Shown here one piece after another: positions 7,655-15,632 of a DNA stretch of 32,479 nucleotides. The DNA comes from Lachnospiraceae bacterium. GTDB lineage: Bacteria > Bacillota > Clostridia > Lachnospirales > Lachnospiraceae. The DNA lies in NCBI GenBank assembly GCA_024697595.1, contig JAILFK010000023.1, forward strand, positions 1-32,479, given 5' to 3'. A program made the position numbers and the translations under genes. Numbering within the stretch: position 1 is the stretch's first letter; each line of letters begins with the position of its first letter. The notes under the pieces are model-generated. The model did no database searches and was not told the DNA's origin. It saw only the letters and a list, made by a program, of their open reading frames with translations.

Positions 7655-9325
7655 TTGAAAAAAGAAAAACAGAATAAGGGTAAGCTGAAGATTATTCCAT
7701 TGGGCGGATTGGAACAGATTGGAATGAATATTACAGCTTTTGAGTATGAGGATACTATCATTGTGGTGGACTGCGGTTTGGCATTCCCAGAGGACGATAT
7801 GCTAGGAATCGATCTAGTTATCCCAGACATCACATACCTTCGAGACAATATCGAAAAGGTAAAGGGATTCTTTATTACTCATGGTCATGAGGATCATATT
7901 GGTGCGATTCCTTATGTTATGAAGGAAATCAATGTGCCAATTTATGCTACAAAGCTTACAATCGGTTTGATTGAAAATAAGCTTAAGGAGCATAATTTGC
8001 TTCAGACTGTTAAGCGCAAGGTTGTAAAATATGGACAACATATTAACCTTGGTTGCTTTAGAGTGGAATTTATCAGAACAAACCACAGTATTCAGGACGC
8101 AGCGGCCCTTGCAATTTATTCACCTGCAGGAATCGTAGTTCACACAGGAGATTTCAAGGTGGATTACACTCCAGTTTATGGGGATTCTATCGATTTGCAG
8201 AGATTTGGTGAGCTTGGCAAAAAGGGTGTTTTAGCACTTATGTGTGATTCAACAAATGCTGAGAGACCTGGGTTTACTCAGTCAGAAAAGACGGTTGGTA
8301 AAACCATTGATGAATTGTTCTCTGAGCATGACAAGCAGCGTATTATTATAGCAACATTTGCTTCCAATGTAGATCGTGTACAGCAGATTATCAACTCTGC
8401 TCACAAGTATGATCGCAAGGTGGTTGTTGAGGGGCGAAGCATGGTAAATGTTATTGCCACAGCTTCAGAACTTGGTTATTTAAAAGTGCCTGACAATACA
8501 TTGGTAGATATTGATATGATTAAAAATTATCCAGATGAGAAAACTGTTCTTATCACAACAGGAAGTCAGGGTGAGTCTATGGCTGCTCTTTCTCGTATGG
8601 CAAATGGTACTCATAGAAAAGTTACAATTAAACCAAATGACACTATCATTTTCTCATCTCATCCAATTCCAGGAAATGAGAAGGCTGTAACAAATGTAAT
8701 TAATGAACTTTGTAAAAAGGGTGCCAATGTAGTATTCCAGGATGTTCATGTATCTGGACATGCATGCCAGGAGGAGATCAAACTCATCTACTCTTTGGTT
8801 AAACCAAAGTATGCAATTCCTGTTCACGGTGAGTATAAGCATCTTATAGCTCAGGCCAAGATTGCTGAGAGCCTTGGAATTGAAAAGGATAATATATTTA
8901 TTTTACAGTCTGGTGATGTATTAGAACTAGATGAAAAGAAAGCAAAAATGAATGGACACGTTCACACAGGAGCAATCATGGTTGATGGTCTTGGTGTTGG
9001 TGATGTTGGAAATATTGTATTGCGAGACAGACAGCATTTGGCAGAAGATGGTATTATCATTGTTGTTATGACGATGGAATCAGGCAGTGGAAATGTACTT
9101 GCTGGACCTGATATCGTATCTCGCGGATTTGTATATGTGAGAGATTCAGAAGATTTGATGGAAAGCGCAAGGGAAGTACTTAGCGAAACTGTAGAAGATC
9201 TCATGGATGAAGGTGTTACCGATTGGACAAGAATCAAGGGTGAAATAAAGGATTCTCTGGGGGACTTTGTTTGGAAAGAGACTCAGCGCCGCCCAATGAT
9301 TATGCCTATTATCATGGAGGTATAA
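7655..9325 (+). CDS. rnj: ribonuclease J
   Basis: RNase J is a metallo-beta-lactamase/beta-CASP nuclease with 5'-to-3' exonuclease and endonuclease activity, central to mRNA turnover and rRNA maturation in Firmicutes lacking RNase E. At 556 residues it is full length. The zinc motif H-G-H-E-D-H-I-G-A is near residue 75, T-N-H-S-I near 143, H-T-G-D-F-K near 163, D-S-T-N-A-E near 197, and the beta-CASP and closing motifs S-G-H-A-C and P-V-H-G-E-Y-K-H-L near 365-395. The start is a TTG at 7655, chosen because AGAGAGG lies 6-7 bp before it and no suitable ATG precedes the first conserved strand. It overlaps no neighbour; trmR begins 3 bp after the stop. rnjA and rnjB cannot be told apart here. 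Confidence 0.92.
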   Translation: MKKEKQNKGKLKIIPLGGLEQIGMNITAFEYEDTIIVVDCGLAFPEDDMLGIDLVIPDITYLRDNIEKVKGFFITHGHEDHIGAIPYVMKEINVPIYATKLTIGLIENKLKEHNLLQTVKRKVVKYGQHINLGCFRVEFIRTNHSIQDAAALAIYSPAGIVVHTGDFKVDYTPVYGDSIDLQRFGELGKKGVLALMCDSTNAERPGFTQSEKTVGKTIDELFSEHDKQRIIIATFASNVDRVQQIINSAHKYDRKVVVEGRSMVNVIATASELGYLKVPDNTLVDIDMIKNYPDEKTVLITTGSQGESMAALSRMANGTHRKVTIKPNDTIIFSSHPIPGNEKAVTNVINELCKKGANVVFQDVHVSGHACQEEIKLIYSLVKPKYAIPVHGEYKHLIAQAKIAESLGIEKDNIFILQSGDVLELDEKKAKMNGHVHTGAIMVDGLGVGDVGNIVLRDRQHLAEDGIIIVVMTMESGSGNVLAGPDIVSRGFVYVRDSEDLMESAREVLSETVEDLMDEGVTDWTRIKGEIKDSLGDFVWKETQRRPMIMPIIMEV

Positions 9326-9328
9326 AAG

Positions 9329-9970
9329 GTGATAGTAGATGAGAGATTTATATCGTATTTACAATCCCTTGAGACACCAGAGATAGATTATCTTGATCGA
9401 ATTCGAAAGGAAGCACTAGAAACATATGTGCCAATAATTCGATATGACACACAACAATATATGAAATTTTTAATGCAGTCTCTAAAGCCAAAAAATATTT
9501 TGGAAGTGGGGACGGCAGTTGGATTTTCAGCTTTGCTTATGGAGGCTTATAATCCTGTTGATTGTAAGATTACAACCATTGAAAATTATGAGCCGCGCAT
9601 TCCAATAGCTTTGAAGAATTTTGAGGATGCAGGTAAGGCGGATGTTATTAAATTGTTGCCGGGAAATGCTCAGGATATTTTACCTACTATTGAGGACAGC
9701 TATGATTTTATTTTCATGGATGCTGCCAAGGGACAATATCCAATATTTCTCCCAGAAATCAAGAGGCTGATGCATTCAGGAAGTGTGTTGGTGACAGATA
9801 ACATTTTACAGGATGGAGATTTAATTGAATCCCATTATGCTATTGAGCGACGTGATCGCACAATTCACAAGCGAATGCGCGAGTATTTATATACTCTGAC
9901 TCATGATGAAGATATGACATGTTCTATTATTCCGGTGGGAGATGGGCTTGCCATGTGCGTTATGAAATGA
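9329..9970 (+). CDS. trmR: tRNA 5-hydroxyuridine methyltransferase TrmR (O-methyltransferase family 3)
   Basis: This class I SAM methyltransferase (213 residues) belongs to the YrrM group, which methylates 5-hydroxyuridine at wobble position 34 to 5-methoxyuridine in B. subtilis. Motif I is I-L-E-V-G-T-A-V-G-F-S-A near residue 56, and the metal-binding D-F-I-F-M-D-A-A-K-G near 130 and V-T-D-N-I near 155 are typical of cation-dependent catechol-like O-methyltransferases. The start is GTG 9329, with GGAGG 8 bp upstream inside the end of the RNase J gene. The next gene is the U32 protein that makes its substrate in B. subtilis, which is strong context for tRNA rather than small-molecule methylation. 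Confidence 0.86.
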   Translation: MIVDERFISYLQSLETPEIDYLDRIRKEALETYVPIIRYDTQQYMKFLMQSLKPKNILEVGTAVGFSALLMEAYNPVDCKITTIENYEPRIPIALKNFEDAGKADVIKLLPGNAQDILPTIEDSYDFIFMDAAKGQYPIFLPEIKRLMHSGSVLVTDNILQDGDLIESHYAIERRDRTIHKRMREYLYTLTHDEDMTCSIIPVGDGLAMCVMK

Positions 9971-9999
9971 TTGTAAGATGATTGGAAAATGATTGAAAA
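9967..9999 (+). repeat. three tandem 11-bp repeats after trmR
   Basis: ATGATTGTAAG, ATGATTGGAAA and ATGATTGAAAA follow one another head to tail at 9967-9977, 9978-9988 and 9989-9999. The first copy contains the trmR stop codon, so the array has grown from the gene end into the 70-bp gap before trhP. Slipped-strand duplication is the simplest cause. Confidence 0.65.
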
Positions 10000-10040
10000 G
10001 TATTGGATATAAATTAAGTCGAGTATAGAGAGGAATTAAA

Positions 10041-11267
10041 ATGAGACCAGTTGAATTGTTGGTTCCAGCAAGCAGCTTAGAAGTGTTAAAGGTTGCTGTT
10101 ATGTTTGGAGCTGATGCCGTATTTATCGGCGGAGATGTGTATGGACTTCGCGCCAAGGCAAAGAATTTCTCCAAGGAAGATATGGCAGAAGGTATAAAAT
10201 TTGCTCACCAGCATGGGGTTAGAGTTCATGTTACGGTAAATATTTTGGCTCACAATGGTGATTTGGATGGAGTTAGAAAGTATCTAAAGGAGCTTAAGGA
10301 GTTAGGTCCAGATGCCCTTATTATTGCAGATCCAGCAATATTTACCATGGCGAGAGAAATATGCCCAGAGATTGATATTCATATCAGTACTCAGGCTAAT
10401 AATACCAACTATGGCACTTATAATTTCTGGTATAAATTAGGTGCTAAAAGAGTGGTCAGTGCCAGAGAATTATCAATGGCTGAGATAAAAGAAATCAGGG
10501 CCAATATTCCTGAGGATATGGAAATCGAATCCTTTATTCATGGTGCTATGTGTATTTCTTATTCAGGTAGATGCCTTCTCAGTAATTTCTTCACTGGAAG
10601 AGATGCTAACCAGGGGGCTTGTACTCATCCTTGTAGATGGAAATATGCAGTGGTTGAGGAGCAGCGTCCGGGAGAATATTTACCAGTATATGAAAATGAG
10701 AGAGGTACATATATCTTTAATTCCAAAGATTTGTGTATGATTGAACATATTCCTGAATTGATTGAGGCTGGAATTGACAGTTTCAAGATTGAAGGTCGTA
10801 TGAAGACGGCGCTTTATGTGGCAACTGTTGCCCGTACATATCGTAAAGCTATCGATGATTATATGGAATCGGAAGAGAAGTATCGCGCCAATATGGATTG
10901 GTATAAAGAGCAGATTTCTAATTGTACTTACAGACAATTTACTACAGGATTTTTCTTTGGAAAGCCTAGTGAGGATGCTCAGATTTATGACAGTAATACT
11001 TATATAAAAGAGTATACATATCTTGGTATTGTAGGGGAGCAAAATGCTCAGGGACTTTATTCTTTAGAACAAAGAAATAAATTTTCTGTGGGAGAAACTA
11101 TTGAGATTATGAAGCCAAACGGCGATAATATAGAAGTGAAGGTTCGCAGAATTACTGATGAGGACGGTGTTGATATGGAATCGGCACCACATCCAAAGCA
11201 GAAGTTGTATATTGATTTAGGTTGTAAGTTGGATTTATTTGATATATTACGACGTAAGGAGGACTAG
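10041..11267 (+). CDS. trhP: U32 family tRNA hydroxylation protein (TrhP-like)
   Basis: U32 'peptidases' of this branch (YrrN/YrrO in B. subtilis, TrhP in E. coli) are needed for prephenate-dependent 5-hydroxyuridine formation at tRNA position 34; protease activity is doubtful. The 408-residue protein starts with R-P-V-E-L-L-V-P-A-S-S and G-A-D-A-V-F-I-G-G, typical of the TIM-like fold. The U32 signature E-S-F-I-H-G-A-M-C-I-S-Y-S-G-R-C-L-L-S begins near 163, and four cysteines (C171, C178, C194, C198) probably bind an iron-sulfur cluster. B. subtilis has two adjacent U32 genes; here there is only one, of YrrO length. It sits 70 bp after trmR, and the next gene starts 5 bp after its stop. Confidence 0.88.
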   Translation: MRPVELLVPASSLEVLKVAVMFGADAVFIGGDVYGLRAKAKNFSKEDMAEGIKFAHQHGVRVHVTVNILAHNGDLDGVRKYLKELKELGPDALIIADPAIFTMAREICPEIDIHISTQANNTNYGTYNFWYKLGAKRVVSARELSMAEIKEIRANIPEDMEIESFIHGAMCISYSGRCLLSNFFTGRDANQGACTHPCRWKYAVVEEQRPGEYLPVYENERGTYIFNSKDLCMIEHIPELIEAGIDSFKIEGRMKTALYVATVARTYRKAIDDYMESEEKYRANMDWYKEQISNCTYRQFTTGFFFGKPSEDAQIYDSNTYIKEYTYLGIVGEQNAQGLYSLEQRNKFSVGETIEIMKPNGDNIEVKVRRITDEDGVDMESAPHPKQKLYIDLGCKLDLFDILRRKED

Positions 11268-11272
11268 GTAAA

Positions 11273-12325
11273 ATGGCTAAGGACAAGTATGTAGCGTATG
11301 TTGGGACTTATACACATGAAAACAGTATAGGAATTCATGTATATGATGTAGACACTGAGACAGGTGTTTTGACAGAGAGAAGTGTAGCGCCTATCAACAA
11401 TCCATCGTATATTGTTAGATCAAAGAGTGGTAAGTTATTGTACTCTATTGAGGACGAGGGAGTAGCTTCATTTTCCATTGATGAAAATGGTGATTTGACA
11501 CAGATTAATTCAGAGTGGATTGGTGGAATGCGAGGCTGTCATATTGAGGTGGATTCCCAGGATAGATATCTATTTGTCAGCGGATATCATGATGGACGAA
11601 TTACAATGATGAAGCTTAATGAGGACGGCTCAATTGGCGGAATTAGTTGTGGTATTTTCCATAGTGGTATTTCAAAATCGGCTGTGGAAAAGAGAATGGA
11701 CCCAGCGATTACCTGTTCGAGACTTACACCTGATGAGAAATATTTATTAGTGTGTGACTGGGGACTTAGCCAGGTAAAAGTTTATGAGGTGGATTATACT
11801 TTAGGAAAATTACGCCTTATAGATATGATTAGATTTTCGATTGACAAGGCTCCACGTCGACTTAGATTTAGTCGTGATGGTAGATTTTTATATGTTATGG
11901 CTGAGGGAGCTAACGCTGTTTATGTATTCAGTTATCAGGATACCAAGGAAGGCCCTGTATTTGAGAGAATTCAAAAAATCTCATGCTTAGGTGATGAGGA
12001 TCCTATGGCATCTAGTACTGGATTTGATCAGGATTTTGCTGATGACTATGCTTATGTATCAATTGATGGCACTAATATGATTACAGTGTTAAAAAGAGAT
12101 GCCGAGACAGGAACTTTTGAGTTTGAACAATCTTTCCCTGTCAGTGGAGAGTATCCAAAGAGTGTATCAGTTATTCCAGGAGACAGATTTGTTGTTTCAT
12201 TAAATCATGATACTGATGAGATGAGAGTCTTTGAAGTATTTCATGATGAGAAATATGCGTTACAAAGGGTTGCGCCTATAAAGGTTGATAAACCAAATAG
12301 TATTCAGATTTATAAGTTGGTGTAA
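11273..12325 (+). CDS. lactonase family seven-bladed beta-propeller protein
   Basis: The 350-residue protein matches the lactonase family, whose best-known member YbhE/Pgl hydrolyses 6-phosphogluconolactone. Repeated blades are visible as Y-V-G-T-Y-T at the start, then R-Y-L-F-V-S-G-Y-H-D-G (near 100), L-T-P-D-E-K-Y-L-L-V-C-D-W-G (near 150) and S-R-D-G-R-F-L-Y-V-M (near 200). No signal peptide is present, so it is cytoplasmic. Substrate is not certain: the family also contains proteins without shown lactonase activity, and no glucose-6-phosphate dehydrogenase gene is near. AAGGAGG lies inside the end of trhP, 10 bp before ATG 11273, so the two genes are co-translated from one transcript. Confidence 0.82.
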   Translation: MAKDKYVAYVGTYTHENSIGIHVYDVDTETGVLTERSVAPINNPSYIVRSKSGKLLYSIEDEGVASFSIDENGDLTQINSEWIGGMRGCHIEVDSQDRYLFVSGYHDGRITMMKLNEDGSIGGISCGIFHSGISKSAVEKRMDPAITCSRLTPDEKYLLVCDWGLSQVKVYEVDYTLGKLRLIDMIRFSIDKAPRRLRFSRDGRFLYVMAEGANAVYVFSYQDTKEGPVFERIQKISCLGDEDPMASSTGFDQDFADDYAYVSIDGTNMITVLKRDAETGTFEFEQSFPVSGEYPKSVSVIPGDRFVVSLNHDTDEMRVFEVFHDEKYALQRVAPIKVDKPNSIQIYKLV

Positions 12326-12385
12326 ATATTTAACAGATAGCATAAATTAATATGACTGTTTGTGAGATTAGATTATAACAGACAG

Positions 12386-12403
12386 TGTAAAATGTATTTT
12401 ACA
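12386..12403. promoter_or_regulatory. perfect 18-bp palindrome upstream of aroC
   Basis: TGTAAAATGTATTTTACA is a perfect 8-2-8 inverted repeat ending just before the aroC ribosome site (AGAAAGGA). A weak -10 candidate (TATAAC, 12374-12379) lies 6 bp before it, so a repressor bound here would cover the transcription start. As RNA it would form a short hairpin beside the Shine-Dalgarno. No regulator can be named from the sequence. Confidence 0.5.
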
Positions 12404-12417
12404 GAAAGGATGTTGTT

Positions 12418-13509
12418 GTGGCAGGATCATCATTTGGACAGATATTTAAAATTACAACTTGGGGAGAATCCCATGGTAAAGCACTTGGAGTGATTGTTGA
12501 CGGAGTTCCAGCTGGTTTAAAATTGGATGAGGATGACATTCAACAATTTCTTGATAGAAGAAAACCAGGACAATCAAAATTTACCACTGCAAGAGCAGAG
12601 GGAGATCAAGTTGAGATATTATCAGGTGTGTTTGAAGGCAAAACTACAGGTACACCAATTTCTTTGATGGTAAAAAATGCTGATCAACATTCAAAAGATT
12701 ATTCTAATATCAGTCATGTATTTAGACCGGGGCATGCAGATTATACATTTTGGGAAAAATATGGTATTAGAGATTATCGCGGTGGCGGTAGATCTTCAGG
12801 TAGAGAGACTATTGGCAGAGTTGCAGCAGGAGCGATTGCTATCAAGATTTTAAGGAAATTAGGCATTGAGATAGTGACTTATTCTAAAGCAATAGGTCCA
12901 GTTGAAATCGAGAATTTCGATGCGGATGAAATCACTAACAATTCTTTGTATATGCCAGATGCTGCTGCAGCAGATAAAGCTCAGAAGTATCTTGAGGAAT
13001 GTATTTCAAATCAGGATTCAGCTGGCGGTATAATTGAATGTCGAGTTACAGGAATGCCAGCAGGTATTGGCGATCCAGTATTTGAAAAATTAGATGCAAA
13101 TCTTGCTAAGGCAATTATGTCTATTGGAGCTGTAAAAGGTTTTGAGATAGGTGATGGGTTTGAGGCTGCCAAGAGTGTTGGCTCAGAGAACAATGATGAG
13201 TTTATTGTTGAAAATTCAAGTGTTGTTAAAGCTACAAATCATTCTGGCGGAGTCTTAGGTGGAATGAGTGATGGAAGTGATATTGTATTTCGTGCAGCAA
13301 TTAAGCCGACACCATCAATTAGTCAATCTCAGCAGACAGTTGATATAGATGGTAATCAAAAAGCTATAGAGATTCATGGACGTCATGATCCGGTTATTGT
13401 TCCACGTGCTGTTGTTGTAGTGGAGAGTATGGCTGCAATTACATTACTAGATTCACTTTTGCTGAATATGAGCGCAACAATGGATGGTGTGATGGATTTT
13501 TATAATTAA
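12418..13509 (+). CDS. aroC: chorismate synthase
   Basis: AroC performs the last step of the shikimate pathway, eliminating phosphate from EPSP to give chorismate with reduced FMN. The 363-residue protein has all three family signatures: W-G-E-S-H-G-K-A near the N-terminus, R-P-G-H-A-D-Y-T-F-W with G-G-G-R-S-S-G-R-E-T around 102-130, and N-H-S-G-G-V-L-G-G-M-S-D-G near 275. The start is GTG 12418 with AAGGA seven bases upstream. No other aro gene is in the window. A perfect palindrome immediately upstream suggests gene-specific control. Confidence 0.95.
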   Translation: MAGSSFGQIFKITTWGESHGKALGVIVDGVPAGLKLDEDDIQQFLDRRKPGQSKFTTARAEGDQVEILSGVFEGKTTGTPISLMVKNADQHSKDYSNISHVFRPGHADYTFWEKYGIRDYRGGGRSSGRETIGRVAAGAIAIKILRKLGIEIVTYSKAIGPVEIENFDADEITNNSLYMPDAAAADKAQKYLEECISNQDSAGGIIECRVTGMPAGIGDPVFEKLDANLAKAIMSIGAVKGFEIGDGFEAAKSVGSENNDEFIVENSSVVKATNHSGGVLGGMSDGSDIVFRAAIKPTPSISQSQQTVDIDGNQKAIEIHGRHDPVIVPRAVVVVESMAAITLLDSLLLNMSATMDGVMDFYN

Positions 13510-13562
13510 ATGTTTGCCTGTACTTCGTAAAACAGGCGTATAACTCAAGTAAGGTATAAAAT

Positions 13563-14693
13563 ATGTACAAGGTATTAAAAACAGAGGGGAGAGCAAAACG
13601 TGCCGTTTTAGAGACGGTTCACGGAACTGTTCAAACCCCTTTATTTATGAATGTGGGAACTGTAGCTGCTATTAAAGGTGGGGTTTCCACTGATGATTTA
13701 AAACAAATTAAGACACAGGTTCAGCTATCAAATACTTATCATTTACATGTTCGAACAGGTGATAAATTGATAAAGGAATTAGGTGGCTTGCATAAGTTTA
13801 TGGTTTGGGATAGACCAATCTTAACTGATTCAGGTGGATTTCAGGTGTTCTCATTGGCAGGGATGCGCAAAATCAAAGAGGAAGGTGTCACATTTAATTC
13901 TCATATAGATGGCCATAAGGTATTTATGGGCCCTGAGGAGAGTATGCAGATTCAGTCCAACTTAGGATCAACCATTGCTATGGCGTTTGATGAGTGCCCA
14001 AGTTCTAAAGCAGATAGGACATATGTGCAAAATTCTGTGGATAGAACCACAAGATGGTTAGCTAGATGTAAGACTGAGATGGATAGATTAAATTCTTTGG
14101 AGGATACCATCAATAAGAATCAGATGTTATTTGGTATTAACCAAGGAGCTATCTTTGATGATATAAGAATTGAGCATGCAAAAAGAATTGCTGATATGGA
14201 TTTAGATGGATATGCTGTAGGCGGTCTTGCTGTAGGTGAGAGTCATGAGGAGATGTATCATGTGCTTGAGGAGACTGTACCATATTTACCACAGGATAAA
14301 CCTACTTATCTAATGGGAGTTGGAACTCCTGCCAATATATTAGAAGGTGTGGAGAGAGGAATAGATTTTTTCGACTGTGTATATCCTAGTAGAAATGGCC
14401 GACATGGTCATGTGTATACTAAGCATGGCAAGATTAATCTATTTAATCAAAAGCATGAAAAGGATATGCGACCTATTGAAGAGGGTTGCGGATGTCCCGC
14501 ATGTCAGTCATATTCGAGAGCATATATCAGACATTTATTAAAAGCAAAAGAAATGCTTGGAATGAGACTTTGTGTACTTCATAATTTATACTTTTATAAC
14601 AATATGATGGAAGAAATTAGAGATGCACTTGACGCAGGCAATTTTGCAGGATATAAAAAAGATTTGCTCGAGAGTATGGAAGCGGGAGAGTAA
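13563..14693 (+). CDS. tgt: queuine/preQ1 tRNA-guanine transglycosylase
   Basis: Tgt exchanges guanine at wobble position 34 of GUN tRNAs for preQ1 on the way to queuosine. At 376 residues it is full length. The acid-base aspartate is D89 in L-T-D-S-G-G-F-Q-V-F, the substrate loop G-G-L-A-V-G-E is near 220, and the nucleophile D271 lies in F-D-C-V-Y-P-S-R-N-G-R-H-G. The zinc site C-x-C-x2-C...H is seen in G-C-G-C-P-A-C followed by L-H-N-L. The ATG lacks a strong Shine-Dalgarno (AAGTAAGG, 13548-13555). yajC follows after 149 bp, the usual tgt-yajC order. Confidence 0.95.
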   Translation: MYKVLKTEGRAKRAVLETVHGTVQTPLFMNVGTVAAIKGGVSTDDLKQIKTQVQLSNTYHLHVRTGDKLIKELGGLHKFMVWDRPILTDSGGFQVFSLAGMRKIKEEGVTFNSHIDGHKVFMGPEESMQIQSNLGSTIAMAFDECPSSKADRTYVQNSVDRTTRWLARCKTEMDRLNSLEDTINKNQMLFGINQGAIFDDIRIEHAKRIADMDLDGYAVGGLAVGESHEEMYHVLEETVPYLPQDKPTYLMGVGTPANILEGVERGIDFFDCVYPSRNGRHGHVYTKHGKINLFNQKHEKDMRPIEEGCGCPACQSYSRAYIRHLLKAKEMLGMRLCVLHNLYFYNNMMEEIRDALDAGNFAGYKKDLLESMEAGE

Positions 14694-14759
14694 TTCTAAA
14701 ACTTTTATTAAATATTTGGATTTATATTGCAAGAGAGTAATCTCTTTAGTAAAATAGTA

Positions 14760-14813
14760 AGAAGTTTGAGACTTATAAGAAGTCTGAGATTATTAAAATT
14801 TGAGATTTTTATG
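14760..14813 (+). repeat. three tandem 18-bp repeats between tgt and yajC
   Basis: Units begin at 14760 (AGAAGTTTGAGACTTATA), 14778 (AGAAGTCTGAGATTATTA) and 14796 (AAATTTGAGATTTTTATG), with a fragment of a fourth (AAGTCTATAG). The core is AAGTYTGAGAYTTAT. The array occupies much of the gap and ends about 30 bp before the yajC start. Confidence 0.6.
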
Positions 14814-14842
14814 AAGTCTATAGTATTAGGAGGAAAATTATT

Positions 14843-15178
14843 ATGTTTTTAGCAGCAAATGGCGGCAATCCAGGTGGATCTATTTTAATGATTGTTGTGA
14901 TGGTAGTGTTTATGTTCTTCTTCATGATCCGTCCACAGCAGAAGGAGCAGAAGACTAAGAATGCTATGATGGCATCACTTGCAGTAGGAGATACAGTTCT
15001 TACAACAAGCGGATTTTATGGAGTAGTTATTGATATTGATGAAGATACAATTATTGTAGAGTTCGGAAGCAACAAGAACTGCCGTATTCCAATGCAGAAA
15101 GCAGCAGTTGCAGCTGTAGAGAAGCCAGAAGAAGCAATGGAAGCAGAAAAAGAAAAAGAGAAGAAAGATAAAAAGTAA
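14843..15178 (+). CDS. yajC: preprotein translocase subunit YajC
   Basis: YajC is a small single-pass membrane protein that associates with SecDF near the SecYEG channel. The 111-residue product has a short N-terminal segment, one transmembrane helix (about 14-29, I-L-M-I-V-V-M-V-V-F-M-F-F-F-M-I) followed by the invariant R-P-Q-Q-K-E-Q-K, then the soluble domain with L-A-V-G-D-T-V-L-T-T-S-G, and a lysine/glutamate-rich tail. TAGGAGGAAAA precedes the ATG. It follows tgt as usual, but a terminator and 1.6 kb of accessory DNA follow instead of secD/secF. Confidence 0.95.
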   Translation: MFLAANGGNPGGSILMIVVMVVFMFFFMIRPQQKEQKTKNAMMASLAVGDTVLTTSGFYGVVIDIDEDTIIVEFGSNKNCRIPMQKAAVAAVEKPEEAMEAEKEKEKKDKK

Positions 15179-15269
15179 GATTTAATGATCTAATTGTTAA
15201 TCAGATAAATATTAATCAAATAATTGTTAATCATAATGATTATTATGATTTATGTTGTTGGCATGATTT

Positions 15270-15297
15270 AAAGCGCATTTTTATAATGCGCTTTTTT
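15270..15297 (+). terminator. intrinsic terminator after yajC
   Basis: AAAGCGCAT (15270-15278) pairs perfectly with ATGCGCTTT (15286-15294) around a 7-nt loop, and the Ts run on to 15297. It ends the tgt-yajC unit. Confidence 0.85.
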
Positions 15298-15344
15298 GCT
15301 CTTTTCTATAATGCACTTTTACTAACTGTATAAATAGGAATATT

Positions 15345-15373
15345 TTGAGCAAATAATAAAGTGAATTTATAAT
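15345..15373 (+). promoter_or_regulatory. sigma-A promoter in the gene-free region after yajC
   Basis: TTGAGC at 15345-15350 and a perfect TATAAT at 15368-15373 are 17 bp apart. No reading frame with a ribosome site follows for over 500 bp. The predicted start, about 15380, falls at the first hairpin of the repeat array, and an intrinsic terminator stands near 15633. The AT-rich background makes chance matches to the -10 common, but the correct spacing and -35 raise confidence. Confidence 0.55.
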
Positions 15374-15376
15374 ATA

Positions 15377-15580
15377 TGCAGTTGTAAAGTACAAATAGCA
15401 ATTTACGACTGCAAGAAAAAACAAGATGCTAAAGAAATGACTATTATTTTTCTAGTAATATGCAGTTTGAAAATGTGAAAAAACAAATTGAACTGCATAA
15501 AAGTAAAAATCACAAAATATAATTGAAGCAAAATACAAAAATATGCAGTTCAAAAGTGAGAAAAAACAAATCGAACTGCA
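15377..15580 (+). repeat. three-unit tandem repeat, period 83-84 bp, each with an inverted repeat
   Basis: Units begin at 15377, 15461 and 15544. Each contains a 37-bp imperfect palindrome (TGCAGTT...ACTGCA). The sequence after copy 2 (AAAGTAAAAATCACAAAATA) resembles that after copy 3 (AAAGTGAAAATTATAAAATT), so the intervening DNA is part of the repeat unit. Copy 1 is the most divergent. Confidence 0.7.
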
Positions 15581-15632
15581 AGAAAGTGAAAATTATAAAA
15601 TTATATTGATAAAAAATGCATAGGATGTTATA

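Noticed and set aside
13516-13537. GCCTGT/ACAGGC hairpin between aroC and tgt as a terminator
   Set aside because: The 6-bp stem is not followed by a T run and the gap is only 53 bp, so read-through from aroC to tgt is more likely.
15460-15525. Short plus-strand frames through the hairpin repeats (M-Q-F-E-N-V-K-K...)
   Set aside because: No ribosome site, stops after about 20 codons, and the three units do not keep a common frame, so coding is unlikely.
15377-15580. Possible CRISPR array (37-bp repeats with 46-47-bp spacers)
   Set aside because: Repeats differ from each other in many positions, two of the 'spacers' are similar to each other, there are only three units, and no cas gene is near. 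A tandem repeat with hairpins explains it better.
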